Below are positions 1 through 8,663 of a stretch of DNA of 64,000 nucleotides, one piece after another. Position numbers and translations under genes: made by a program. A model generated the notes under the pieces. That model saw nothing but the letters and a program-made list of their open reading frames with translations. It had not been told where the DNA came from and made no database searches. Every line of letters starts with the position of its first letter. Within the stretch, counting starts at the first letter, position 1. Source of the stretch: Acidocella sp. (lineage in GTDB: Bacteria > Pseudomonadota > Alphaproteobacteria > Acetobacterales > Acetobacteraceae); NCBI GenBank assembly GCA_029077825.1, contig JAQNCT010000001.1, positions 87,828 to 151,827 on the forward strand, given 5' to 3'.

Positions 1-2
1 CC

Positions 3-698
3 CGCACCGGCACCGGCCGTTGGACAGCGGGGGTTAAGTTTGGTGCCTTTCGTGCGTTGTTCCCGATGTTTCCCTCTATTTTGCAAATCGTCACACCGCG
101 CAGCAGCGGCATCACCTCCTTAGCTGGCTTGGCGGACCGGGTGATCGGCGTGGGGCCAGATGGCGGCAGCGGTGCTGCGGCCGTGCCCAGCATTTTTGCC
201 AGCATCGGCATTATTCCAGCCCAGGCCCTGACAGGTGATTATGCAAATCAACTGCATGATTTGCTCGCTGGCCACTTGGATGCCTGTGCCTTCATCGGCG
301 CGCCGCCATTACCAGCGATCCAAAAAATTGCCGAGAGCGAGCAACTTGGCATCATCGGCTTCACCCCGGCGGAAGCCGCACATGTTGACCGCATTATTCC
401 CGGTGTGCATGGCATGACCATCCCGGCCGGCACATTTTCCCGCCAGAGTGCTGCGATTGCGAGTGTGGGCACTGCGAATTATGCCATCGGTGCGGCGCAT
501 CTGCCAGACGAGCTGGTCCATGCAATCACCCTGGCTGCAATGCGCAATCAAGCCAGTTTGGAACGCGTGGTGCCGGCTGCACATATCTTCAATGAACCCG
601 GCCTTGTCATGCCTGGGCAAATGCCGTTTCACCCAGGTGCCGCCGCAGCTTTGCGCAGCCTTGGAATGGCGGTTCCAGCTAAATTTGTCGTGCGCTAG
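3..698 (+). CDS. TAXI-family TRAP transporter solute-binding subunit (5' partial)
   Basis: The reading frame is open to the left edge, so this is the C-terminal ~230 residues of a protein that begins outside the window. It resembles the TAXI (TRAP-associated extracytoplasmic immunogenic) periplasmic substrate-binding proteins: a 'LFPMFPSILQIV' stretch, then 'GITSLAGLADRVIGVGPDGG', the usual lobe-closing segment 'IksladLkGkrVsvGppgSG' of the family. The remainder alternates short Ala/Gly-rich helices and strands as in periplasmic binding folds. Such proteins deliver small carboxylates to a DctM/DctQ-type fused permease, but no TRAP permease gene is visible here. It converges on lolD with a 4-nt overlap of the 3' ends. 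The substrate cannot be deduced. The TTG at 57 could be read as a start, but the upstream in-frame extension matches the family, so I treat it as partial. Confidence 0.75.
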   Translation, partial: RTGTGRWTAGVKFGAFRALFPMFPSILQIVTPRSSGITSLAGLADRVIGVGPDGGSGAAAVPSIFASIGIIPAQALTGDYANQLHDLLAGHLDACAFIGAPPLPAIQKIAESEQLGIIGFTPAEAAHVDRIIPGVHGMTIPAGTFSRQSAAIASVGTANYAIGAAHLPDELVHAITLAAMRNQASLERVVPAAHIFNEPGLVMPGQMPFHPGAAAALRSLGMAVPAKFVVR

Positions 699-1369
699 AT
701 AAGTTTACCGCCGACCAGCGTGAGTTGACGGTCCATGCGTTTGGCCAACTCCGGGTTATGGGTGGCAATGAGTGCCGCGACATTTTCTGAACGCACGATG
801 CGCAGCACTTCGGTGAAAACAATTTCAGCGGTGGCAACATCCAAATTACCTGTGGGCTCGTCAGCCAGCAGCAACGCCGGCGCATTGGCCAGCGCCCGCG
901 CAATGGCAACGCGCTGCTGTTCACCGCCGGAGAGTTTGCCGGGCAAATGATCAGCCCGCGCGGCCAAACCTAATTTGGTAAGCAATTCCATTGCGCGTTT
1001 TTCAGCCTGAGCCTCAGATTTTCCGGCAATCATCTGTGGCAGCACGACATTTTCGAGAGCTGAAAACTCCGCCAATAAATGGTGGAACTGATACACAATA
1101 CCAATGGTATGCAGCCTGATGTTGGTGCGCTCGGTATCACCCAACTTGCCCGCGTCCACGCCATTAATGGTCACCGCCCCACCATCAGGTTTTTCCAATA
1201 ATCCTGCCAGATGAAGCAAGGTTGATTTGCCGGACCCCGAGGGTGCCACCAGCGCCACAATCTCGCCGCGCCGCAAATCCAAGTTGGCGCCATCCAAAAC
1301 CGTCAGCGCTTCACTCTCGCTTTTATAGGTGCGTGAGAGATTGGAGAGTTGCAGTAAAAACTCACTCAC
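695..1369 (-). CDS. lolD: Lipoprotein-releasing system ATP-binding protein LolD
   Basis: ABC ATPase of 224 residues that powers release of outer-membrane lipoproteins from the inner membrane to LolA, together with LolC/E. Visible motifs: Walker A 'APSGSGKST' (42-50), Q-loop Gln about 94, signature 'LSGGE' (146-150), Walker B 'LLLADEP' (about 166-172) and switch His about 204. The first P-loop residue is Ala rather than Gly, a variant I associate with alphaproteobacterial LolD. I use the GTG at 1369, which overlaps the lolC stop by 8 nt; the ATG at 1393 lies deeper inside lolC and adds eight residues unlike the family. It is the last gene of the proS-lolC-lolD group. Confidence 0.93.
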   Translation of the reverse strand: MSEFLLQLSNLSRTYKSESEALTVLDGANLDLRRGEIVALVAPSGSGKSTLLHLAGLLEKPDGGAVTINGVDAGKLGDTERTNIRLHTIGIVYQFHHLLAEFSALENVVLPQMIAGKSEAQAEKRAMELLTKLGLAARADHLPGKLSGGEQQRVAIARALANAPALLLADEPTGNLDVATAEIVFTEVLRIVRSENVAALIATHNPELAKRMDRQLTLVGGKLI

Positions 1370-2612
1370 GACGCAGCGCCTCAATCGGGTCAATGCGGGC
1401 GGCCCGCCAACTTGGGTAGATGGTGGCGAGCAGTGATAGCGCTAAAGACATAACAAGCACTTCCGTAACCTGGTGCCAATCCAGCTTGGCTGGCAATTGT
1501 TCAAGGTAGTAAACCGTGGGGTCAAACAACGGCGTGCCTGTGAGCTTTTGTACAAATTGGCGGATGTTTTCGATGTAAGCGCAAAACACCGTGCCCAGCA
1601 CCAGCCCGATGATTGTACCCAAAAACCCCACTGATGCGCCGCACATTAAAAATATTCGTAATATGGCGCCAGAACTGGCGCCCATGGTGCGCAAAATAGC
1701 AATATCGCGGGCTTTGTCCTTCACCATCATGATCAACGAGGAAATCACGTTAAAGGCAGCCACAAGAATAATCAGCGTCAGGATCAGGAACATCACATTA
1801 CCCTCCACTGTTACAGCGGCAAGAAAACTATCATTATTCTGCCGCCAGTCCAGAATGCGCATCGGCGTGCTGGCGAAACGCGTCTGGATGGCCTGTTTGA
1901 TCGCATCGTCATTGTCAGGGTCAGTGACGTAAACCTGAATTTGCGTCGCTTGATTGGGCTCCTGAAACAAAGTTTGCGCGGCCTGCAGCGGGATGAACAC
2001 AAAACTCGAATCATATTGCTGCATCCCGGTTTCAAATACCGCGACAACTTTGAAGCTCTGGATGCTGGGAATGGTGCCGATGATGGTGGCTTTGCCTTGC
2101 GGCAAAATAAGCTGGATGGTGGAGCCAACCGTTAACCCAAACTGGCTGGCCAAACCCCCACCTATCGCAATCACGCCATCACCGGTCAGATCGCTCAAAC
2201 TACCAGCGGTTACGTGTTTTGAAACCGTTGGCAAAGCTGCTAGCCCCTGCGGGGTGATGCCACGCGCAATGCCGCCAAGGGCGCCACCTTGCGGGCCAGA
2301 CATTAAAACCTCACCCTGCACAATCGGGAAGGCTGCGGTAACACCTGGGATTTTTGCAATATTATTGGAAATATCATCGTAATTCGTCAACGGCTGACCC
2401 GCGGCATAAACCCCGATATCGCCGTTCAGACCCAGAATTTGTGAGAGCAATTCCTGCCGGAAGCCATTCATCACACTCATCACAATAATCAAGGTGGCAA
2501 CACCAAGTGCTATGCCAACCAGCGAGAAAATAGCGATGACTGATACGAAGCGCTCGCCACGCCGGGCCCGCAAATAACGTGCGGCAACCTTGCGCTCGAA
2601 CGGGCCAAACAT
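1362..2612 (-). CDS. lolC: Lipoprotein-releasing ABC transporter permease (LolC/LolE family)
   Basis: Inner-membrane permease of 416 residues in the FtsX/MacB fold. There is one N-terminal membrane helix (about residues 22-47, 'VSVIAIFSLVGIALGVATL'), a large periplasmic domain (about 48-265), and three C-terminal helices (about 268-295, 320-345, 378-400), ending in 'YPSWRAARIDPIEALR', the cytoplasmic tail typical of LolC/E. A single copy is present, so it may act as a homodimer (LolF-like) or pair with a copy elsewhere; the sequence does not separate LolC from LolE. Its ATG shares one base with the proS stop codon (TAATG), and its own end overlaps lolD by 8 nt, so the three genes are translationally coupled. 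Confidence 0.92.
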   Translation of the reverse strand: MFGPFERKVAARYLRARRGERFVSVIAIFSLVGIALGVATLIIVMSVMNGFRQELLSQILGLNGDIGVYAAGQPLTNYDDISNNIAKIPGVTAAFPIVQGEVLMSGPQGGALGGIARGITPQGLAALPTVSKHVTAGSLSDLTGDGVIAIGGGLASQFGLTVGSTIQLILPQGKATIIGTIPSIQSFKVVAVFETGMQQYDSSFVFIPLQAAQTLFQEPNQATQIQVYVTDPDNDDAIKQAIQTRFASTPMRILDWRQNNDSFLAAVTVEGNVMFLILTLIILVAAFNVISSLIMMVKDKARDIAILRTMGASSGAILRIFLMCGASVGFLGTIIGLVLGTVFCAYIENIRQFVQKLTGTPLFDPTVYYLEQLPAKLDWHQVTEVLVMSLALSLLATIYPSWRAARIDPIEALRRE

Positions 2613-3916
2613 TAGCCGCGCACTTTCAATATGGCTTCGGCGAGCGGCAGTTCTAACCGCTCACCGTTGGCGCGGCGCTTCAATTCAACCAAGCCATTGG
2701 CGGCACCGCGCGGCCCGACAATGATCTGCCAGGGATGCCCCATTAAATCGGCTTCGGCGAATTTGGCACCAGCACGTTCCTCGCGGTCATCATATAGGCA
2801 ATCAGCACCAAATTCCTGGTGCAGAGCTTCGCAAATATCACCAGTGACAGCATCACCCTGGCGCAAATTCAAAATGCCCACGCGGAATGGCGCAATCGCA
2901 TCCGGCCAGATAATGCCAGCCTCATCATGCCGCGCTTCAATAATGGCGCCCACCAACCGGGAAACACCGATGCCGTAGCTGCCCATTTCTGGGAATAATT
3001 TCGCGCCATCCGGACCGATGACGCTGTAGTTCATGGATTCTGAATATTTTTTACCAAAATAGAAAATCTGCCCCACTTCAATGCCCCTGCCCTCGCGCTT
3101 GCGCGCCTCGGGGATTGTGGCCCAGGCATCCAAATCATGCTTCTCGTCGGTCGCGGCATATTTGGTGGTCATGGATTCATAAAAATCCTCGAGTGCTGCA
3201 GGCTCATAACCGACACTCAAAGCATCACCGGCCTCAAACGCCGCATCATAAAACACGCCGCTTTCACCGGTGGGGGCCAGAATATGAAATTCATGGCTCA
3301 AATCACCGCCAATCTGGCCAGTGTCAGCGCGCATGGGAATCGCGGTGATGCCAATCCGCTGAAACGTGCGCATGTAAGCCAACATCATCTTTTTATAGCT
3401 GAGCAGCGCGCCCGCATAATCAAGGTCGAAGCTGTAAGCATCCTTCATCAAAAATTCGCGGCCCCGCAGCACGCCAAAGCGCGGCCGCACTTCGTCGCGA
3501 AATTTCCATTGAATATGATAGGGGATTTGCGGCAAATCCCGGTAGCTTTTGGTGGTATCGCGCAAAATCGCGGTGATCATTTCCTCATTGGTCGGGCCGT
3601 ACAGCAATTCGCGCTCGTGGCGGTCATTAATGCGCAGCATCTCCTTGCCATAGGCATCATAACGCCCACTTTCGCGCCATAAATCAGCACTCTGGATGGT
3701 GGGCATCAGCAGTTCCTGCGCGCCGGCGGCATCTTGCTCCTCGCGCACAATCTGCGCGATTTTATTGAGCACCTTCAGCCCCGCCGGTAGCCAGGCATAG
3801 ATGCCAGACGCCATCTGCCGCACCAGCCCGGCGCGCAGCATCAACCGGTGTGAGGCAATTTGCGCCTCCGCCGGGGTTTCCTTCAAAGTGGGGATCAAAG
3901 CTTGGGACAGGCGCAT
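2612..3916 (-). CDS. proS: Prolyl-tRNA synthetase, short (no editing insertion) form
   Basis: Class II aminoacyl-tRNA synthetase that charges tRNA-Pro, 434 residues. Class II motif 2 is seen as '[16 protein letters not shown]' (about 142-157) and motif 3 as '[16 protein letters not shown]', followed by a C-terminal anticodon-binding domain ('[11 protein letters not shown]...'). It is about 135 residues shorter than the E. coli type (about 570), because the INS editing domain between motifs 2 and 3 is absent. This short type is usual in alphaproteobacteria, where a free-standing ProXp-ala/YbaK protein clears Ala-tRNA-Pro; none is encoded in this window. It is followed directly by lolC. Confidence 0.96.
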   Translation of the reverse strand: MRLSQALIPTLKETPAEAQIASHRLMLRAGLVRQMASGIYAWLPAGLKVLNKIAQIVREEQDAAGAQELLMPTIQSADLWRESGRYDAYGKEMLRINDRHERELLYGPTNEEMITAILRDTTKSYRDLPQIPYHIQWKFRDEVRPRFGVLRGREFLMKDAYSFDLDYAGALLSYKKMMLAYMRTFQRIGITAIPMRADTGQIGGDLSHEFHILAPTGESGVFYDAAFEAGDALSVGYEPAALEDFYESMTTKYAATDEKHDLDAWATIPEARKREGRGIEVGQIFYFGKKYSESMNYSVIGPDGAKLFPEMGSYGIGVSRLVGAIIEARHDEAGIIWPDAIAPFRVGILNLRQGDAVTGDICEALHQEFGADCLYDDREERAGAKFAEADLMGHPWQIIVGPRGAANGLVELKRRANGERLELPLAEAILKVRG

Positions 3917-3969
3917 GAAATACTCTCAACTAAACAATTTTGCTGGCGTGCTTATACGTGCTTGCGTGC

Positions 3970-5067
3970 TTACAAGGGCTGACCCGCAACGGCTAGAGGC
4001 GGCTGTGGCACCGCCAACCAGCGGTCCGCCAGCCGCCGGGCGGGTGTTTCCACCAAACGGTGCAGGGCAATCGCCAGTGCCAACGTGAGGATGGTCATGG
4101 CGGCCCCGTATGCCAGTCTATGGCTTGCCGGGTCCCAGCCCTGGTGGCGGAAAAGCTGCGCCAACAGCAGTTCGATGGTGCCGAAGCTCATGTAAAACGA
4201 ATAAGATATTTGCCCTAAAAACCGCAAGATCCTCGGATTGCGGATCACCGGCGGGCGCTCGGCATCGGCCTGCATCGCCAAAGCCGCTAGCAGCACCCAA
4301 AGGGCAAACACGACCAGGATATCAAAGCTGGAGGCCGAGGTGAGCAACACGATGGCGGCGAGGCTGATATAGGCCAGCCATTTATTGGGCATGAAGTCAG
4401 CATTCAGCGGCACCAGCCTTAGGGTGGCCATGCCGATGATGAATTCCGGAAAAAACCGCCATAGGGCGTTGGCATAGGTGAGGTTGAGGGTTTCTCCGGC
4501 CTCATAGGCAATCATCCCCAATACAGCAAAACTTATCACCATGATCTGCCCGGGAATAATCTCCCGCCAGGTGCCCAAAAACATCCAGAGCAGCGGAAAC
4601 ATCAAATATCCCGCCCATTCGGTACTCACCGACCATGAAGGGTAATTCCAAGCCAGATGTTCGCCCACCCCCCAGCCCTGCACCAGCAATAAATTGGCGA
4701 TGAATGAACCACCGGTGAACCGGTCAGCATCACGCGGCGTAAAGCCCAGCGCCAGCCCGGTTGCCACAATCACCAGCAAAATCAGCATCACCGCCAGATG
4801 CACCGGATAAATCCGCGCCAGCCGTTTGCCCCAAAAGCGCGCAATGTTGGCCCCCTTAAGTTCTGCTGCCGAATGCACCGCCGCCAGAATTAACCCAGAG
4901 AGCATAAAAAAACCGTCAACCCCCAGATACCCATGCCGGATGAAACCCGCAAACGGCCCCAAAGACCCGGAGAAATGCGCGTGCAAATCAACATGATAGG
5001 CAAATACCCAGGCGGCAAAAAACGCCCGGACCACGGTAAGGTCGGTGATTTCGGCAAAGTACTTCAT
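3970..5067 (-). CDS. Acyltransferase-3 (OafA/YrhL-type) membrane protein
   Basis: Integral membrane O-acyltransferase of 365 residues with about ten hydrophobic helices. The N-terminal 'LTVVRAFFAAWVFAYHVDLH' holds the Arg...His pair that opens the acyltransferase-3 family, and 'GYLGVDGFFMLSGLIL' and 'WSVSTEWAGYLMFP' are further family blocks. Such enzymes add acetyl or other acyl groups to cell-surface polysaccharides, peptidoglycan or antibiotics; the acceptor here is unknown. It sits between rnj and proS in an otherwise conserved gene order, with an AT-rich gap of 253 nt upstream, and looks like a lineage-specific insertion. No clear Shine-Dalgarno precedes the ATG at 5067. Confidence 0.85.
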   Translation of the reverse strand: MKYFAEITDLTVVRAFFAAWVFAYHVDLHAHFSGSLGPFAGFIRHGYLGVDGFFMLSGLILAAVHSAAELKGANIARFWGKRLARIYPVHLAVMLILLVIVATGLALGFTPRDADRFTGGSFIANLLLVQGWGVGEHLAWNYPSWSVSTEWAGYLMFPLLWMFLGTWREIIPGQIMVISFAVLGMIAYEAGETLNLTYANALWRFFPEFIIGMATLRLVPLNADFMPNKWLAYISLAAIVLLTSASSFDILVVFALWVLLAALAMQADAERPPVIRNPRILRFLGQISYSFYMSFGTIELLLAQLFRHQGWDPASHRLAYGAAMTILTLALAIALHRLVETPARRLADRWLAVPQPPLAVAGQPL

Positions 5068-5320
5068 GCAAAAGATTGTAAAACGAAAGAAGCCCGCCAG
5101 CCCATAGGGCGGCGGGCCAAGTTCAGGGAGGAAACGCCAGTCACACGGCAGGATGAAGAACCAAACTTCATCCTAGGACCCATAGTGCAACGCACAACCC
5201 TTTACGTCTAGCAAAAACACACTCAAAAAAGTAACTTTTTTAGGCGATTTTTCATATTTTGGTTCAAAAATCATCTGTTGAATTTCTTTTAGGCAAAAAT
5301 TTGCATATTTATTGAACAAT
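5068..5320. other. AT-rich intergenic segment between rnj and the acyltransferase gene
   Basis: No gene is visible. The stretch from about 5215 to 5320 is strikingly A/T-rich compared with its surroundings. It contains an inverted repeat at 5225-5241 (AAAAAAGT, one spacer base, ACTTTTTT) and several T- or A-runs. It lies downstream of rnj on the minus strand and could weaken or end transcription there, or supply a promoter for the acyltransferase gene. Neither is proven: the inverted repeat has no loop and no GC stem. Confidence 0.4.
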
Positions 5321-7018
5321 TTAAATCCACATGATGTGCGCGTCCACAATCGGGCGCTTACCCATGCGTTTGCCGACTATTTTTCGCAGCACGGCACGCG
5401 CGGCATCGGTGAAGGCGGCTTCGTCTCTGCGCAACGCCGACGGCAATTCACCTAAAACCTGCGCGAATTCGGCTTCCAACGCGCGTTGCAAACCAATTTC
5501 CTCGTCCAAAAGTCCCGGCGCTGAGATTCTGGCCTCGCCGCGCACTTTTCCCGCCCCGTCGATCATCGCGCTGCCCACCACCACGCCATTAAACAGCATG
5601 CGCCGGCGGGCCGCCATTATGCCGCCTTTCAGGGGCACCACCGCATTGCCGTCAACCGCCATCCGCCCGGTGGACACCTGGTCGATGACTTCAGGGTTGT
5701 TGGAGGACAATGACAATACATCACCATTCTCAATCAAGATCGAGGTGATCCCCTCCTCGCGTGCCAAAGCGGCCTGTGCTGAGAGATGGCGCCATTCGCC
5801 ATGGGTGGGCACCAGATATTTTGGCCGCACTAGTTTATACATTTTAATCAACTCATCGCGCGCCGGATGACCCGAGCAATGCGTAAGCTCATCATCATCG
5901 GTGATGACATCCACACCGCGGCGCACCAGCGTATCCTGCACGGCGGCAATGGCTTTCTCGTTGCCTGGGATCATGCGCGAGGAGAAAATCGCCACATCGC
6001 CCTCACCCAGCACCGCGTAGCGGTGGGTATCGGCGGCGATGCGCGCCATGGCAGAGCGTGGCTCGCCCTGGCTGCCGGTGACCAGCAGCAGTAAATTATC
6101 ATCCGGGATCGAGCCTAAATCTTCCTCGGGCACAAAATCAGGGATATCCTGCAAATAGCCGGCTTCTTGCGCCGCTGCCACATAATTGGCCAGGCTGCGG
6201 CCCACCAGCGCCACATGGCGCCCACAGGCTTCTGCGGCATCAATGACGCTGGAAACGCGGGCGATGTTGCTGGCAAAACAGGTTACGGCAATGCGCCCCG
6301 GCAAATCGCCGATCAACGCCTTCAGGCTCTTTTTCACGTCTAGTTCCGAGCCGGAATGGCCGTCCACCATGGCGTTGGTGGAATCGATCACCATGGCCAG
6401 CACGCCCTTGTCACCCAGCGCCTTGAGAGCGGCTTCATCAGTTACCTTGCCCACCACCGGGTGCGGGTCAAACTTAAAGTCACCAGAATGCAGCACCGTG
6501 CCGTAGCGGGTGGTGATGGCCAGCGCCTGCGACTCGGGGGTAGAATGGGTGAGTTGAATGAACTGCAGGTCAAACGGGCCAACCTCGAACTTGCCGCCCG
6601 GCTGAATGACATGCAGCTTTACCTCACGACCCAAGCCGGCCTCTGAAAGCTTGCGGCGCAAAATCGCGGCGGTGAAAGGGCTGGCATAGATCGGGCAACG
6701 CAGTTGCGGCCATAGCCGGGCCACGCCACCGATATGGTCTTCATGCGCATGAGTAATAACCAAGCCGTGCAATTTATCAGCGCGAGCTGCGATGTAGCCG
6801 GGGTCGGCCAGCAATAATTCGGCTTCGGGCGCTTCCGGCCCGGCAAACCCCATGCCGCAATCAACCGCCAGCCACCCGCCGTCGCAGCCATACAGATTGA
6901 AGTTCATGCCAATTTCGCCAGTACCGCCCAGCGGCACGAATACGAACCCGCCCGGACTCTGCGCTGCTGGCGTGAGCGCACGGGTTTTGCCCGGCTTTTT
7001 GCCGGATGAGGCTGCCAT
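5321..7018 (-). CDS. rnj: Ribonuclease J (metallo-beta-lactamase/beta-CASP)
   Basis: Cytoplasmic exo/endoribonuclease of 565 residues used in mRNA decay and rRNA 5'-end maturation. The metallo-beta-lactamase zinc motif 'HAHEDH' is at 90-95, with 'HSGDFKFD' and 'HCSGHP' further on; a beta-CASP domain fills the middle and a C-terminal domain ends in 'RPIVDAHIMWI'. The N-terminal ~20 residues are basic and disordered-looking. An AGGAG stands 10 nt before the ATG. It follows coaX after 83 nt; nuoN-birA-coaX-rnj is a known alphaproteobacterial order. No RNase E is visible in the window. Confidence 0.95.
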   Translation of the reverse strand: MAASSGKKPGKTRALTPAAQSPGGFVFVPLGGTGEIGMNFNLYGCDGGWLAVDCGMGFAGPEAPEAELLLADPGYIAARADKLHGLVITHAHEDHIGGVARLWPQLRCPIYASPFTAAILRRKLSEAGLGREVKLHVIQPGGKFEVGPFDLQFIQLTHSTPESQALAITTRYGTVLHSGDFKFDPHPVVGKVTDEAALKALGDKGVLAMVIDSTNAMVDGHSGSELDVKKSLKALIGDLPGRIAVTCFASNIARVSSVIDAAEACGRHVALVGRSLANYVAAAQEAGYLQDIPDFVPEEDLGSIPDDNLLLLVTGSQGEPRSAMARIAADTHRYAVLGEGDVAIFSSRMIPGNEKAIAAVQDTLVRRGVDVITDDDELTHCSGHPARDELIKMYKLVRPKYLVPTHGEWRHLSAQAALAREEGITSILIENGDVLSLSSNNPEVIDQVSTGRMAVDGNAVVPLKGGIMAARRRMLFNGVVVGSAMIDGAGKVRGEARISAPGLLDEEIGLQRALEAEFAQVLGELPSALRRDEAAFTDAARAVLRKIVGKRMGKRPIVDAHIMWI

Positions 7019-7101
7019 ATAAAAAATACTCCTGAGAACTGTTACTTAGTGTCTGATTACAGTCTATAGATAGTCATCCCGCCAATAACCACCATAGGCG
7101 G

Positions 7102-7911
7102 CTATTCAGCATCTACAAACGGTGTGCGATCGCGCGGCAATTGCGGCGGCTTATTGCGCAGTGACAACAGGCGCAAGCCATCAAGCGTTAAATCCGGGTC
7201 AATGGTGGTTAATTTCAGGGTGCCTTCTGCAAATAACGGCGCCAATCCGCCCGTGGCGATTGCTTTCAGCGGTTGGCCGAATTCACCTTCAATGCGCACC
7301 AGCAAACCCTCGATCAAACCCACATACCCCCAATAAATGCCCGAACGCATCGCTGGTATGGTGGAACGGCCAATAACTGATTGCGGCCGGCCAATGCCAA
7401 TGCGTGGCAGCCTTGCCGCCGCCTGATGTAAAGCTTCGATGGAGAGGTTGATACCTGGTGCGATCACGCCGCCAAGATACGCGCCGTCCTTGTCCACCAG
7501 GTCAAACGTTGTGGCGGTACCAAAATCCACCACCACCAGCGGGCCGCCATAACGATGGTGCGCTGCCAGCGCGTTCAACAAACGGTCAGCCCCCACTTCA
7601 TCAGGGTTGTCGATTTTGATCGGGAACCCCCAATCCAACGCAGCACTTGCTACTAACGGCTCCACATCGAACCAGTCCCGGCAGAGACGGCGTAAATGGT
7701 AAAGTGCGGCTGGCACCACCGTGCCAATCATCGCGCGACGAATTTGCCCGGCCTTAATGCCACTGCGTGTCAACAGCGATTCCAGCCAGACACCATATTC
7801 ATCGGAGGTACGCTGCGAGGATGTCGCCAGCCGCCACGTACCGCGCCATTCGGTGCCGTCATGCACGGCGAAAACGATGTTGGTATTGCCTGCGTCGATT
7901 ACCAGCAACAT
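7102..7911 (-). CDS. coaX: Type III pantothenate kinase
   Basis: Phosphorylates pantothenate in the first step of coenzyme A synthesis, 269 residues, ASKHA fold. Motifs visible: the phosphate-binding 'DAGNTN' at 6-11, 'GADR' at 107-110, and the catalytic 'VVDFGTATT' at 127-135, followed by 'GGVIAPG'. Length is normal for CoaX. It starts 6 nt after birA, so the two cofactor genes are probably cotranscribed with the end of the nuo operon. Confidence 0.95.
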   Translation of the reverse strand: MLLVIDAGNTNIVFAVHDGTEWRGTWRLATSSQRTSDEYGVWLESLLTRSGIKAGQIRRAMIGTVVPAALYHLRRLCRDWFDVEPLVASAALDWGFPIKIDNPDEVGADRLLNALAAHHRYGGPLVVVDFGTATTFDLVDKDGAYLGGVIAPGINLSIEALHQAAARLPRIGIGRPQSVIGRSTIPAMRSGIYWGYVGLIEGLLVRIEGEFGQPLKAIATGGLAPLFAEGTLKLTTIDPDLTLDGLRLLSLRNKPPQLPRDRTPFVDAE

Positions 7912-7917
7912 GGCCGC

Positions 7918-8655
7918 TCAGCCTCCCTGGCCTGCGAGCAATATTTCGCCCGTTTGGAATGTTTCGATACGATTTTCGACGCGCAACTGCAACGCTCCAG
8001 TGTGCGAGAGGCCGGCGAACCTGCCATGGGTCGTGCTCTGAGCGCCACGCACGGTCATCTCGGTACCGAGCGGAAGTGCAGCCTGCAGCCAGGCCGTTTG
8101 AATCGCCTCAGCGCCGCCGGCCGCCAATATCTCCAGCCAGCCGGATAGACTCTGCAACACCGCCTGGGCGGCCACCTCAGCCGCAACAACCAAGCCGTGA
8201 CTGGCGAGACTGGTTGTTAAGCGGCCTGGAATTTGTGGGGCAAATGCCAGATTTACCCCAAACCCCATCACCAACCAGTCGATCCGGCCTTGGCTGGGTG
8301 CGGCGTCAATCAAAACGCCGGCCAATTTGGCGCCATCCAGCAGCACGTCATTTGGCCATTTCAACACGGGTTGTACAATATCAGGCGCTAGTTGCCCAAT
8401 GGCCTGCGCCACCGCCAAACCAGCCAGCAGCGGAAAGCGGTTAAGGCTGGAAACCTCCTGCGCGGGCCGAAGCAAAACCGAGAGGTACAAATTCCCCGGC
8501 GCTGAGACCCACTCCCGCCCGCGGCTACCACGCCCGGCAGTTTGCACATCGGCCAGCACCGCCAGCCCAGCAACCTCACCCGCCTTAGCGCGGGCGACAC
8601 AGATATTCGACGTTGAATCAGCCTCAGCCAGGTGCTCCAGCCGCCAATCAACCAA
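7918..8655 (-). CDS. birA: Biotin--[acetyl-CoA-carboxylase] ligase (no DNA-binding domain)
   Basis: Attaches biotin to the carboxyl-carrier protein, 245 residues. The adenylation loop 'GRGSRG' is at 41-46 and 'KWPNDVLLDGAKLAG' with the catalytic Lys (about 110) at 99-113; a small C-terminal beta-domain follows. The N-terminal winged helix of bifunctional BirA repressors is missing, so it should be an enzyme only. The start is a TTG at 8655, 8 nt after the nuoN stop; no better start fits between. Confidence 0.93.
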   Translation of the reverse strand: MVDWRLEHLAEADSTSNICVARAKAGEVAGLAVLADVQTAGRGSRGREWVSAPGNLYLSVLLRPAQEVSSLNRFPLLAGLAVAQAIGQLAPDIVQPVLKWPNDVLLDGAKLAGVLIDAAPSQGRIDWLVMGFGVNLAFAPQIPGRLTTSLASHGLVVAAEVAAQAVLQSLSGWLEILAAGGAEAIQTAWLQAALPLGTEMTVRGAQSTTHGRFAGLSHTGALQLRVENRIETFQTGEILLAGQGG

Positions 8656-8663
8656 AGCCTATA

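Noticed and set aside
5225..5241. A6GT/ACT6 inverted repeat as a rho-independent terminator of rnj
   Set aside because: Single-base spacer and no G-C stem, so a stable hairpin is not expected; reported only as part of the AT-rich region.
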